Source: Acridotheres tristis
Taxonomy: Eukaryota; Chordata; Aves; Passeriformes; Sturnidae
Assembly (NCBI GenBank): GCA_037013685.1
Contig: CM072905.1
Span: 6,149,491 to 6,213,490 of the forward strand
Reading direction: 5' to 3'
Length of the DNA stretch: 64,000 bases
Of this stretch, positions 14,392 through 25,592 are shown piece after piece. Under the pieces are notes generated by a model. It ran no database searches. It worked only from the letters and a program-made list of their open reading frames with translations, and was not told the DNA's origin. Positions within the stretch are counted from its first letter, which is position 1, and every line of letters begins with the position of its first letter. Position numbers and translations under genes: made by a program.

Positions 14392-14410
14392 CTCGCCGCC
14401 GAACACCTGC

Positions 14411-14419
14411 AAAGGATAC
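14411..14419 (-). other. CACNA1G: U12-type (minor spliceosome) 5' splice site of CACNA1G intron 1
   Basis: On the minus strand the bases after ...AACCC read GTATCCTTT. This equals the U12-type donor consensus (A/G)TATCCTTT at every position and is a poor U2-type donor, with C rather than G at +5. The position falls exactly where homology says exon 1 should end. Minor introns are known in voltage-gated sodium and calcium channel alpha-subunit genes. The matching branch site (TTCCTTAAC-like) and acceptor should lie next to exon 2, which is outside the window. Confidence 0.8.
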
Positions 14420-14661
14420 GGGTTACAGACCAGCCGGAGGCACCAGCTCCGCGGCCGGCTCTCCTGGCTCAGGTAGAAAAAGACGACGGGGGCCAGCGCC
14501 GGGTAGGGCAGCGCCTCCGCCTCCGAGTCGCCGCTGCCCGCCTCCCTGTCCCCCGGCCCCGAGTGGCCCCCGGCCCCGGACAGGTCATTAAGGCGGATGA
14601 AATTCTTGGCTCTGCCCGGCTCCGGATCCTCCTCGGCCGCTCGCGGTCCATCTTCGTCCAT
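14420..14661 (-). CDS. CACNA1G: CACNA1G coding exon 1 (T-type calcium channel Cav3.1, N-terminus)
   Basis: The product is the pore-forming alpha-1G subunit of the low-voltage-activated (T-type) calcium channel in the plasma membrane. Only the cytosolic N-terminus before domain I segment S1 is here. The ATG is at 14661 and the exon has 80 codons plus 2 bases. Seen: an acidic start ([15 protein letters not shown]), then [12 protein letters not shown], then [20 protein letters not shown] and [13 protein letters not shown]. These match the mammalian Cav3.1 N-terminus nearly residue for residue except in the acidic/Gly-rich stretch. Mammalian proteins continue NP-W-F-E-R, so the exon is read as ending AAC CC, phase 2, at 14420. 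The donor there is GTATCCTTT (see separate entry). No exon 2 (WFER...SMLVILLNCV) was found lower in the window. Family and synteny are firm; the exact exon end is an inference from protein homology and the donor consensus. Confidence 0.93.
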
Positions 14662-15330
14662 CCTCTGGCCAGCGGCCCCGGGGGAGCCGGGGCGACGCGG
14701 GGCGAGCCGGTGGGACGCCTAGAGCGGTGCGGCCATGGCGGGGCCGGGGGGCTGGGGGCTGCGGCGGGGCGGCTTCAGCGCCGGGGTGCCATGGCCGGGC
14801 GAGCCACTGCCTCGCCCCCCGCCGGGGCCGGGCCGCCCCCCTCGTCCTGCCCTGCCGTCTGCGGGCCCCGTAGCTCCTCCTCGCCGTGCCTTCGGGGGCC
14901 CGAGCCGCCCGAGCCGCGGGCAGGGAGGCGGCGGCGGGGCGGCCCCCGCTGCCGGTGCTGGCCCCCACCCGCGGGGCGGGCCGCCCTTAGCGGCTCTGCC
15001 TGTCCCCTCTGCTCCCCAACATCTGCCCGGTGAGGGGGAGGATGCTGCCCGGCGCCCCGGGGACGGGCGGCGGCGGAGGATGCTCCCGCGGCGGCCGCGC
15101 CGAGCCGAGCGCTCCGCACAGCTGGATCCCTCACTCCAACTTCAAGTCCCGGCTCCTCCTCCCCCCGCCGCCAATGGGGGCTCGCCCGCGGCCCCCCAGC
15201 GCCTCGCCATTGGCTACTGAGCGTGTCCGTCCGGGGGCACAGCTGGACGGGCAGCGCGGTCCCCGGCGGGGCTGGACGGGGCGCACCCGCCCGGGCACCG
15301 GGACCGGGCACCGGGACCGGGCACCCCCTG
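14662..15330 (-). promoter_or_regulatory. CACNA1G: CACNA1G 5' UTR and CpG-rich promoter
   Basis: The sequence upstream of the CACNA1G ATG is very rich in CpG and GC boxes and has no TATA box at an obvious position. Two CCAAT boxes sit 38 bp apart in opposite orientations: CCAAT at 15171-15175 on the plus strand and ATTGG at 15209-15213 (CCAAT on the minus strand). This pair is the best guess for the core promoter, placing the 5' UTR at roughly 14662-15120. CpG richness continues to about 16000 and also downstream into the start of intron 1 (from about 14000). The transcription start itself cannot be fixed from sequence. Confidence 0.7.
15291..15325. repeat. 13-bp tandem repeat in the CACNA1G upstream CpG-rich region
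   Basis: The unit CCGGGCACCGGGA is repeated 2.7 times without mismatch. It lies just upstream of the paired CCAAT boxes. Confidence 0.8.
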
Positions 15331-16819
15331 CCCTGCGGGGACACGGAGCGCAGAGCGCTGGAGGCGGGGAAGAGTGGAAAGCCCCGGTGGGACACTGCAG
15401 CACCGGGAGAGGGGGAAGCCAGGGGGACGCAAGAGAGAAGGATGTAGCGGGGGTAGACCGCCCTGCGCGGTCTCTCCTGCGGGAGGGAAGAGCTCCAGCA
15501 GAGCAAGGCTGGAGAGGCCAAAGTGCCGAGAGGGCTGCAGGAGCCGGTATGGGCCCTCCTGAGTGCTGCCTGAGCCTTGCACCAGATGCTTGCCCTGCTG
15601 CGGGTACCCAGGGGTTGCCTCTGCCTCGTCCCCTCTGCCTGAGAGCGGAGACCACGCTACTGGGCTCGGTGCCTGTGGGTCACCGCCTGGCGTTCCCCTC
15701 TCCCCAGTGTCCGGCTGCTCCAGAGTGGTCACCCCGTCCCCAACCTGTCGCCCCCAGGCTGGCTGGGTACACGAGCCCGGCCAGCAGCCCGCAGAGGGGC
15801 TCGGCCCCGAGCAGGAGAAGGGGACCCATCACCCCTCATCCATGGGAGCAGCCGGTCCCCCCGGTCCCCCCTGCTCGGAGGACGCGGCCGGAGCTCCCTC
15901 TGCCGGTGCGAGTCCCGACCGCGGCGGGAGCCGGCCCCGACAGGCGGGGGACACACGGCCCCGAACGAGGGGACGGCCGGCCACTGCCGAGTCACACCTT
16001 CCGCCAGCGGGACACGAGTAAAGGATTTTCTGCCAGCACCCCGCATTTTGACATCCCCAGTCTGAGCCAGGACCCTGCTTCTAAATGCTTAGAATTTTTT
16101 TTCCACTTTAGAAACAGCTTTCTCACCCTTGCCCAGGAGCCGCTCCATCATATTTATATAAATATGAGCATGTCCTTCCCGAGAGCTCCAGCTAGTCCAA
16201 AAACACCTGCAAGAACAACAGGCAGATGCTCCTGTCTGACCCAAAATGCCTTCTCTTGGCCAAATCCTGCTGGCCTAGGAGCACACTTGATCTTGGATTC
16301 ACAGCCTGTGCTGTCCAACCCGAGACAAATCACATGGCTATTGGCAAAACTTCAAGGCCAGTCAGGCTCTGCTGCAGAGCTGTGAGCGATAGTGTCCAGG
16401 CAGAGGAGATTCAAATCCCACAGCCCCCCAGGAGACCCTCCTGCTGTCCAGAGGGACACAGGTGCGACAGCACGTGGCATGTGTGACACCAGGTGAGTAC
16501 AGAGCCCATGACACAGGAGCTAAAGACAGGGACTCTCATTTTCCCCCCCCAGGTTTCTGAGCGATTCCCCCCTCTGGATGCAGTGTATGCACAGAAGGGG
16601 CAGAGCTCCGCTGTCTTTGGCTTCTCCTGCCACAGCCAGAGCACAGAGCAGCCAAATCTCATGAGCACACCAAGAGCTCCCTGAGCCCCAGCCAACCCTC
16701 CCGCAGTGGGGCACGCACCAGCCCTTGCTCCCCTGGCAGAGCACAGCCCCACAGCTCAGCTGTGGTGCAAATGCAGTTCCCGGGAAGGTCCACAAACACA
16801 TTTGCATGTGCAAGGTGCA

Positions 16820-17110
16820 GTCTTAGATCAAGCAATTTCCTCGCTACATATGTACAGCCTGGTCACAGCTGCTTTTGATCCGATTCTCTTTGTATCCCGA
16901 TAATGTACAGAGAGCCTTTGTGTGTCGGTCTGTTTATTTAAATGGATTTGGAGCAAACATTTTTTTAAAGCTGAAGCTTTGAGCCTCTAAGTGGGTTACC
17001 AGATTATATGCTGTCTCCATTTTAATTACATTTGGCTCATTTTGTTTATTGCATACATTTTCAAGAATTATGCTCACTGTGAGAATTGAAAGCATTTTGC
17101 TTCAGAAGAT
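16820..17110. other. candidate conserved non-coding element about 2.2 kb upstream of CACNA1G
   Basis: An AT-rich, unique-looking block lies immediately beside GC-rich DNA. It includes CTTTTGATC near 16873, TTTATTTAAATGGATTTGG (16931-16949) and TTTTAATTACATTTGGCTC (17020-17038). There is no open frame of note and no repeat signature. It looks like vertebrate conserved non-coding sequence, but that is a judgement by eye. Confidence 0.35.
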
Positions 17111-17944
17111 ACCTGCCCTATAAAGGGATCCAACATCGCACAGGAGAGACGATGCAAACCTTCCCATCTCCAATAGCATTCAACTAGGACAGGAAAAAAG
17201 GAAGAGGATATATGATCTGTCAAGCCTAAATTTAAAGTGAAGCACCCAAGGAGGATCAAGCCAGCACCACCAGCCTAACATGAGTTTGGCACGAGGAAAT
17301 ACTAAACTAAAAAGCTGTTCTTGCTAGGGGAAGAGAGCTCGTGGTTGTGGATCTCAGAGGGATGATTACCCAGAGCCAGCCAGCATGTTCATTTGCCCAC
17401 CCCTGTCTCGGGGTGGGAGCCTTTCCCAGCACTGCCCTAGCCCAGGCATCTCCCCAGGGAGCCCTTCCCTTGGGCCCAGGCTAGACCAGGAATTTGTCTT
17501 CCTCAAACAAGGGGGTTTTTTGAAGGGGGGCTCAGCTTCCAGACAGAAGTGGAGTGATCTGTCAAGGACAGGGAACAGAGCTCTAGCCCAGAGCCTGGGT
17601 GAGAAGGATGGAAAGCAGCAAGAAGTGACCCTGGAGACCAGAGCTGCACATTTAGGGATTTGGGATGTAAATGAGTAGAAATTTCAATACAGCAAAAGGA
17701 ACTAACGAGGTCACAGTCACCTCACACACACAGTCCTGGCCTTCTAATTAGACCAAAGATAACACAGGAGAGAAGGGATGAGGGTGAGCTAGGGACAGCT
17801 TAAGTAGTTGCAGGAATTTTAGGGCTGTGGACGGGGAGGAAGAGGCAAGAGGAAGGGGATTCATGCACTACAACATCACTCATGTCCTCAACAGCAGTTG
17901 AGATGAGCCCCAAATTACTCAGCAGACCCCTGACAAGGACACCT

Positions 17945-17978
17945 GAGGAGGAGGAGGAGGAGGAGGAGGAGGAAGAAG
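17945..17978. repeat. (GGA)n trinucleotide run
   Basis: About nine GAG/GGA triplets occur in a row, followed by GGAAGAAG. It is a purine-only microsatellite in intergenic DNA. Confidence 0.9.
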
Positions 17979-20174
17979 CAGCCTCACTTTCATTCCAGCA
18001 CAGCCCTCTTGCTCTGCTCTACCACACAGTTTAGGAGGTTTCTGGGGGAACACAGCCCTGCACTCTCTTCCTTAGCAATCCTTCTAGGAAAAGCATTGTG
18101 AGCAACATTTCGTGTCAAGGGGGAGGTTTAGCCAAGCTGATGCTCACCAAAAATGGCTCTGGCTCCAGCATGGTAATGGGATCTGGAATCAGCCATACAG
18201 GAGCTACTCTGAGCTGCAATAGTGAAAGCCTACATCTGTAACCACTTTGGCAGGAGGAGGATTGAAGACAGCCTCAGCAGAGAGGCTCCAGCCCGATGGG
18301 AACCAGTCACTATTTGTTTTGCTGTTGACATACAGCTGCAGTAGCTGTGGGTGATTTTAATAAGGCAGGACAATATTTCTATCAGTTCTGGGAGCTATAG
18401 ATGGAACCCATATAGTATATGGCTCAGGGCTGAGTTATTAATCACAACAAGGTCTAAAGCTCTTCTCATGCCTTGGAACTGGAGGGAAAACACACATTTT
18501 GTTTCAGATGTCACAATCTGGGGGCAGAGCAGGCCTCCCATGACCAATTCACAGACTCAAATGCTGTGCAAGAGCACTTTGAGAGCAGCAAATCTGCTCT
18601 GTCCCTGCTCCCCACCCCACAGTGACAGCCAGTTCTGTGGGATCAGAGTCCTTGCTGTGCAAAGCAGCTCCTGGCTGTCCCATCAGTGAATTGACCCCCT
18701 GAGAAACACCACTCACAGTATTTGAGCTGACACAGCCACAGCAGAGACACCCACCAAACCCAGCCCCACACACACCCTACTTCCCTGTCCTCCCTGTTCC
18801 AGTGACCTGGCTGCTCCTCCCAGCCCCAGCCCCGACACAGCCCTGCTGGGATGCTCCCATCCTCGGTACCTACAGCTCAAAGAATACTTTCCCCCCCTAT
18901 GGACAGCAACAGACCAACCCCATGTTTCATACAGCACAAACCAGCACCTTAACTCCTCATAACCCCATCCAAACATCTGCTTTCCCCCAAGAGATCCTTC
19001 TGCTAATTCCCTCGGTCATCATCCAGACATTTTCTTGATCTTCCCAGTTATCCCATCAATGCCATTCCCAGTCTGGTGCTGCATCCCTAAACCGCAGGGG
19101 CTGGGAATTGGCACCAGGAACCACCATGGAGGATCTGGGAGAAGTTTAATGAAACCAACAGCTAGAGGCCACAAGCAGGACTTCATCTTTCTTTTTTTTT
19201 TTTCCTCTTTAATGAATGTTCTTATTGTCTCTCTCAATCTTTATTAAGTGAAAAGCCAGACAAGTAGTTGGAGGAAATATATACTATGGCATGAAGCACA
19301 ATCACTGTGCTAGGGGGGTGTCTGTGACCAGCACAGTCTGCTTGACGTGCTTGAAGGAATTAATAATTTAGGCTGGGGAATGCTTATTGTTGGCTGATGA
19401 CCAGCACTTTCCTACATGATCAATGTTTGCACCTTGACTTTTTGGTACACAATCAATCCATGCCTGAGCACGGCCTGAGTTTTGGGAACTGTAAGGGCTG
19501 AGCTGCTTGAGGCTGTAGCACCAACGTGGCTCATTCTGCTGAGCTGGAAAGAGCTGACCCAAGCCCACGTTTCAGTTCTGGGGCTCAGAACATAATTTAT
19601 AGTAAAAATATAATTTATAATAAAAATCTCTCTGCCCCCGCCATCTTTAAAAAATTTGCATTTCCCTTCACCACCTCTATTACCTCCAGAATACATGAAG
19701 AGGAGAGGGAACTGCCCTTTGCAGGCTATTCTGTGTGGGCACATTGGGTGTTTTAGTGGCCACATCCTGGCTCTGACACAAAGGCACAAAGACAGCCAGC
19801 CCAGATAGCACACACGGACCCAACCTCGTGGATATTGTCCCTGTTAAATATCTTCTCACATTCACCACAGCTTCTTCCCTCCAGAGGGAAAATAAACTCT
19901 GCTGCATCCAGCCAAGACGAAGGCAGGTCCCTGTGCAGTGCCCTAGAGACTCTGCCTTGTTCTCCCCCTGCACCCAGAGCCTCAGCCCAGCCCCTGCAGC
20001 CCCAGCTCTGAGGTTTTGGAGAACAAGCCCTGCCCTGACACCAGGCTCACCCCACTGGGCACACACCGTGGATGAGGTTTTCCCCATCCCAGTCTGCTGC
20101 TGCCTCAGATCCCTCTCCTGAGTGGGCACCTTTATGCAGTGCCAGGGGCTGGAGCACACCTCCAAGCCTATAAC

Positions 20175-20605
20175 CATAGAATCATGGAATGTCTCAGACT
20201 AGAAAAGCCCTCCAGGATCAACAAGTCAAATCATTAATTCAGCACTGCCAAGCCCACCATGAAAAATATCTGTAAGTGCCACATGTACACACCTTTTAAA
20301 TCCCTCCAGAGATGATGATTCCACCAGTTTCCTGAGCAGCCTGTTCCAATGCCTGATCACCCTTTCTTTCAGTGGAGAGACTTTTCCTAATATCCAATTT
20401 AAACCTCCCTTGGCACAGCTTGTGGCCATTTCCTTTAATCTTCTTGCTGTTATCCAGGAGAAGTGACCAACCCCCACCTGGCTACAACCTCATTCCAGTT
20501 GTAGAGAGTGATAAGGTCCTGCCTCAGCCTCGTTTTCTCCAGCATAAACACCCCCAGCTCCCTCAGCTGCTCCTCATAAGACTTGTGCTCTAAACCATCT
20601 CTCAA
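20175..20605 (-). mobile_element. CR1 LINE, 5'-truncated 3' fragment
   Basis: Read on the minus strand, the fragment ends in ATTCCATG ATTCTATG (20175-20190 on the plus strand), the 8-bp microsatellite-like terminus typical of avian CR1 elements. On the plus strand the stretch CCTGTTCCAATGCCTGATCACC (near 20340) and the following TTTCCTAATATCCAATTTAAACCTCCC are classic CR1 3' sequence. The element is truncated at its 5' side near 20600, has no reverse transcriptase frame and is certainly immobile. CR1 is the main avian LINE family, which supports a bird origin. Confidence 0.93.
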
Positions 20606-21439
20606 CCCCCTCAAATCTGCATTTCTTGTTTTTTTTTTCTCCCAAGTTCTTTGGCTTTCATTGAGTCCCCACTAAGCAGGAGCATGGGGCTCGAGCATGA
20701 ACCTCAGGTGCCACTGGCCCTGACACACCCCAAACTTTGCTCCTTCACTGGATTGAAACCAATGAACCCCTCTCAATTTTATTCATATTCCAGTTCACCT
20801 GTAACAACCCTTGATGTGAAAACCAGACGTTTTTTTACCCCTTTCCTTCTGATTTTTTTTTCATATAAGGCCTCTTCTGTGAAATTAATTTGTAATTAAT
20901 AGCCCTTTAAAATAAAATATAATTAAAAATAATGTGGAACATGACAAAGCCTGCCAGCAGCTCGCAGTGGGGGTGGCTGATGCAGGGCAGTGCACCTGAG
21001 TGGCTGCAGGCAGAGGTGGCCAGTTGGGGTTTGAGAGTCCTGCAACACACTGGGAGTGGGGTCAGCCTCACTTGGCCCTAAAACAATTTCTACATCACCA
21101 AGAGCACTTGGAGTTCTCTGTGCCACCTGTGGGTCATTGGGGTGCATCTCATCACCCTCACATGGGACATGGGGCACAGGTGGCTCTGCTGGGACGAGAT
21201 GCTGAACAAAGTGCCGGGGCAAATGCAGACCAAATCCCACCCTGCAATGTGTCCATGCAGACTCAGGGAGCCTTCCTGGATAGAAAAGCCTGATTTTGAC
21301 ACTCTCAGAAAGCCAGGCACAGATGAGTGGCTTGTTGAACCCCCACTGAAGGCTGTGCTCACCAGTCACTCTCTTGCAGGAGCTGAGAGCTGCAGAACCA
21401 TGGGAGTGAGGACTGGCTCATGATGAGGAGATCTTCCTC

Positions 21440-21720
21440 CTCCTTCCAGCAGAGAGCAGATGTTCTCGTTTCACATCGGAAAGGCATCTCTAAATCGCAG
21501 AGATGTGTATGGTGATGTCATTGTTTAGAAGTTATTAGTTATTATTTCATCGAGAAACCTGCATTTTTTTCCCTTTTAAAGATATATTGAGACGGATTCT
21601 GGGCTCCTGCCACTGCAAATATCCTGTTGATCCCATTAGTTTCATTTCAAGATCGAGGCTGCTTTCCTCATGGCACATAATTAAAAGAGCACTTTGAATT
21701 TTCAGCAGCTCACAGGATGC
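21440..21720. other. candidate conserved non-coding element, intergenic
   Basis: The segment is AT-rich and unique-looking, with a CRE-like TGATGTCA at 21513-21520, AGTTATTAGTTATTATTTCATCG just after it, and CATAATTAAAAGAGCACTTTG near 21676. It shows no repeat or coding signature. The call rests on composition and motifs only. Confidence 0.3.
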
Positions 21721-23059
21721 ACGGGAACCCAGGCAACAGAGGCAGCGCCCCAAAGCCATGCCAGGCATGGGGACAGGCAAGGGATGTGGTGTGAGAGGTG
21801 GCAGGGCAGGGTGAGCCTGGCTAGCCCCAGGAGCGAGCCACAGCTCCTGTGGTCCCTGCCCTGTGCCAGCTCCTGGCCGTGCTGGTGGCACCTGGGGTGT
21901 TTTTAGCCAGTTCCACGCGTTTTAGCTGGGTCATACCGCCTGTGTGGCCTCTCCCTGGCATGAATCATCATCACTTTGCAGAACTCAGGGGCAGCAGGAG
22001 CTGCTGGGGTTAACCCGGCCGGTGGCTGGGAGGGGGAGCCAAGCCCTGGTTTGGGGCTGCCCAGCCCGTGGTGACAGAGACAACGGGGACAAAATGAGAT
22101 TCTCAGGTGCAGGAGGGGCATGGTCCAGGCTGGGAGAAGGCAGAGCTGGTGGGGATCCAGCTGCCCTGTGGGGAATGTGGTGCTGTGAATCCCCACAACA
22201 CCAGGGCAGTCCAGTGCCAGCCCCATGCCACTCCTCATGCTCTGCACGCTGGCACCAGACCAGTCTCTCCCTGCATCCTCCCTTTTCTTGGGATAATGAG
22301 TGGGTTTGGAGATTCCAGGGCATCACAACCCCGGCTTTTCCCATGGGAGCTCTCCAAGGAACAGCCCAAGTCCTCAGACCACCCAGGGATGGGGCAAAGG
22401 GCTGGCAGGTGCCCCACACCAACCTCCCAGCAGCCCCACAGCAATGCACAGGACATCAACAGGATCAAAGCCTGTCTCTAACTCCTGGGAAAGCCTGGAC
22501 CCAACTGTGTCCCAGGTGGCTTCGTGTCCCTCAGCACAGCCCTGGGCAAGCCCCCATGAGACCTGGCTATGGCATTCAGTCACCCTCAGAACAGCAAGTC
22601 CCAAAACCTTCCCCAAAAGCCACCTTCCCACAGTACCCATGTCCTGCTTTCTTGGGACAGACACAGCTCACCTCATGGGGACCAGCTATCACCCAAAAAT
22701 CACCTGGGGCTTCCCCCCACCATGGGCCTGACCCATTTCACCCCCTAGGTGTCCAGCTGTGACAGCCCTGACCTGGCCCCAGCACGGACCAGGGATGCTT
22801 TAGTCCACATCCAATCTCATGCACAGCCCCACTCAAGCAGCAGCAGTGTGGAGACACAATCCTGACTTTATTTCAGGCCAATTTGGTCCCAGCCCTCCAA
22901 GACCAGATCTCTCCCAGCCCTGGAGCTGCCCCTGCCCTTCTCCTGCCCCAGTTCCTGCCCATAATAGTGTGAGCAGACACAGAGCACTTGCACACACAGA
23001 GGAGCCAGCAATGACAGGGAACATATTAATGCTCCCCTAACCATCAGAGGGGAGTTAAT

Positions 23060-23340
23060 GACATCAAACTGGTTTGTTGTTGTTGGTTTTGATTATAATT
23101 TTTTTAAGCTCTGGCTTCTGTCATTACTGTTATATTGCATAACCAGGGAGAAATCTGAATGAAGTTAATACCTGCAGAGTGTGGTGCAGAATATTCATGT
23201 ACTGTGAACCAGAATGAGGCAAATGTGAATCTTTATTACCAGTGGAGGTTGTTAAATATTTTATTTTCTGTTTGAGACACGCTGTGACACATGAAACTCA
23301 ATTAGAATATAACTAAACCCCACTCTAAATTATAGATAAA
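23060..23340. other. candidate conserved non-coding element, intergenic
   Basis: The block contains GATTATAATTTTTTTAAGC near 23091, ATATTGCATAACC near 23132, AATATTCATG near 23191 and AAATATTTTATTTTC near 23253. It is AT-rich, non-repetitive and non-coding. Regulatory function is only a possibility. Confidence 0.3.
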
Positions 23341-25362
23341 TGACAACAAATGAAGGGGAACAGCCTGAGCTCCCCAGTGCACAGCCTGGGGGAACGAGGG
23401 GGACAATTTTGAGAGGAGGGCAGCCCCCTCAAGACACCTCCATCTCAGCCAGCAAGCAAGAACACAGCAATGTGTTTTCTCTGCAGGGCTGATTTTTGCC
23501 CTAAGACATCCTGAAGGAAACCCTCAGGGAAGCTGGATAGATCCCATTTCTCTGCTAACCAGTTCCTGCATTCACCTGAAACAGCCCCAGCCTTCCCCCT
23601 CCCAGTGCACCACAAGAACTCCTGAGCCCCCCGTGCCTGGGCTGTGTTTCCTTAAATCTGACTGTGCCTGGTCATAAAAACCACAGCAAAAAGGAAAGAC
23701 AGATGTTAAGGGAAAATATATTTAAAGGGCCAAAGGCTGCACTGGTGCTGTGTTACAGAAATGCTGGGATTTTCTATCCCTTGGCTCATCAAAGCCAAGC
23801 TAAGGACATGGTCAGGGATGGAAAGTTAGGGGCTGAAAGGCCTTTGGGGTTAGTTCTCGAATTGTTTGTTCTGGGAGATGCTCGTCATCACTGGAGAGAC
23901 TGCATGGACTGAGTGAGTTTTAAGTGGCTGCTGCTGGGATCAAGCAGAGCCTCTGGGATATTGCTGTGGGTGGACAGAGCACACAGGCAGACAGGCATGC
24001 TCTCAACCCAGACAGACATTTTCTCCCTGACCCTGCCAAAGTTCCCAGGCTGCTGGGATTCCCCTTGGTGGCCTTTAAGAGTATCCAGCAGGAGCATCCC
24101 AGTGTTGCCATGGAGATAGGGTTCAGGGGGAGCCTGGGTGCTGCACTCCTCTGGGGGGGCTGCAGGACCCCCACGGCACTGCAGCCCTTCCCCTCGGCTG
24201 TCCTGGGAGATAAAAGGGATTTAGGGACTTCATTAGTGCCACAGGATCTCATCCAGAAACATGGGAAGGATCTGTGGTGACGATCAAAGCCCTGGCCCTT
24301 CATTAGTGGCAGCATCCAGGACCTTCATTAGCATGTGATGAGGGAGCCCAGAAGAGCACAGGAGGATGGGGAGGAGGCGTGGAGAGAGAACAGCACCTTC
24401 CTAGAGGGGTTTCTGCCTCTGCTTCTCAGCTCTGCAAGCCTCAAGGGACACCAGGCCCTTGCTGTACCCTCCACCCCAGCCCCCTCTGGGGGCTCTGCCA
24501 AAGCCCTGCAGTCACAGAGACAGTGACAGTGACACTGAACCCCTGCCCTGCATTGACCTGCGTTAACCCAGCTCAGTGCTTCAGTGCATTCTCTCCCCAG
24601 GGTGTGTTTCCAGCCTGATTACCTCCTAATTTCGTCTCCTATCTCCTTTTGCTCTGCCTCGCTGCCTCTGCCTGCCTGCTCCCAGCACAGGATCCTCCTC
24701 CTCCTCATCCCACCTCCCAGACTGGGCCCTCGCCAGCACTGCCCACAGAAAGCAAAGCAAGAACCCATCTCTCTGCCAGAGTTTAGCCCCTGCCCCTGTG
24801 CTGAAGGGTTTCCAAACACTCTGGGGACACCCACTCTTGCCAGGGCACATCCCATGCCCATAGGTTTGCTCCATTGATGCTCAGGCTGCAGCTTCATACT
24901 ACAGCCAGGACCCCTCCAGCACTTCTGTCTTTGCAGACTCCCTCTAAATTAGATTCTTCTCTTTATTATCCCTGCCAACCCCTTAGGAGATGGGAAACAG
25001 CTTTATCTCCATCTTTTTCCCTTTTAATTTCTATTTGTTCACCAAAACATGGGTTTCCTTTCTTTTCTGGGAGATAAACACACCTGTTCTGGCTGCATCC
25101 CAGAGGCAGCACATCCCCAGCATGTGGTGGGGGTAGCAGCTCCCACAGCCCTGAGCAGCTGATGGAGACCTCATTCACAGCCACTAAAACACGAGTTTTA
25201 AAGCAGAAGATGGTGAGGAAGAGGAGCCAAGAGGTGTGGAAATCTGGGTGCTGTTGGCACCCTGAGCAGGCTCCCAGGAAGGATGAGAGGGAGCAGGGCT
25301 TGGTCCAGAGGCACAACCTGAGAGCTGCTCATGCAGCCCCAGAGGGACAGGGATCCCTTGCT

Positions 25363-25433
25363 CCATCCCATCCCATCCCATCCCAATCCCATCCTCATCC
25401 CAATCCCATCCCATCCCATCCCATCCCTCTATC
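25363..25433. repeat. (CCCAT)n pentanucleotide tract
   Basis: An imperfect array of CCCAT units is broken by two CAATC variants and one CTCATC variant. It sits about 160 bp before the 51-bp minisatellite. Confidence 0.9.
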
Positions 25434-25592
25434 CCGTGACTAATTTGAGATGCAGTGGCCATTTTTAATAGGCTGCTATAAATATTCACGGGCTGTGGAA
25501 AAGGAGCCTGCCTCGTGCCCTGCTGCCAGGCCAGGAGGAAACACGAGGGACAAGGACCAAACCCTCCCTGGTGGCCACGGGAGCACAGAGAC

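Larger units (their letters stand above)
1..14410 (-). other. CACNA1G: CACNA1G intron 1 (5' part), no exon seen
   Basis: This entire stretch lies downstream of exon 1 and upstream of exon 2 of CACNA1G. Both strands were read for the next channel segment (WFER, SMLVILLNCVTLGMF) and for other recognisable protein domains; none was found. The many short open frames here lack plausible domain content. Contents noted: a two-copy 30-bp repeat (941-1000), an AT-rich block (1320-1690), AT-rich blocks resembling conserved non-coding DNA (5570-5960, 6320-6520, 12690-12960), a pyrimidine-rich run (8866-8895) and several short poly-A/T runs. Confidence 0.8.

Noticed and set aside
14392..14419. Treating YPLQVFGGE as the normal end of CACNA1G exon 1
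   Set aside because: The extension does not match Cav3.1 in other vertebrates, and ending there gives the wrong phase for the expected next exon. The U12-type donor fits better.
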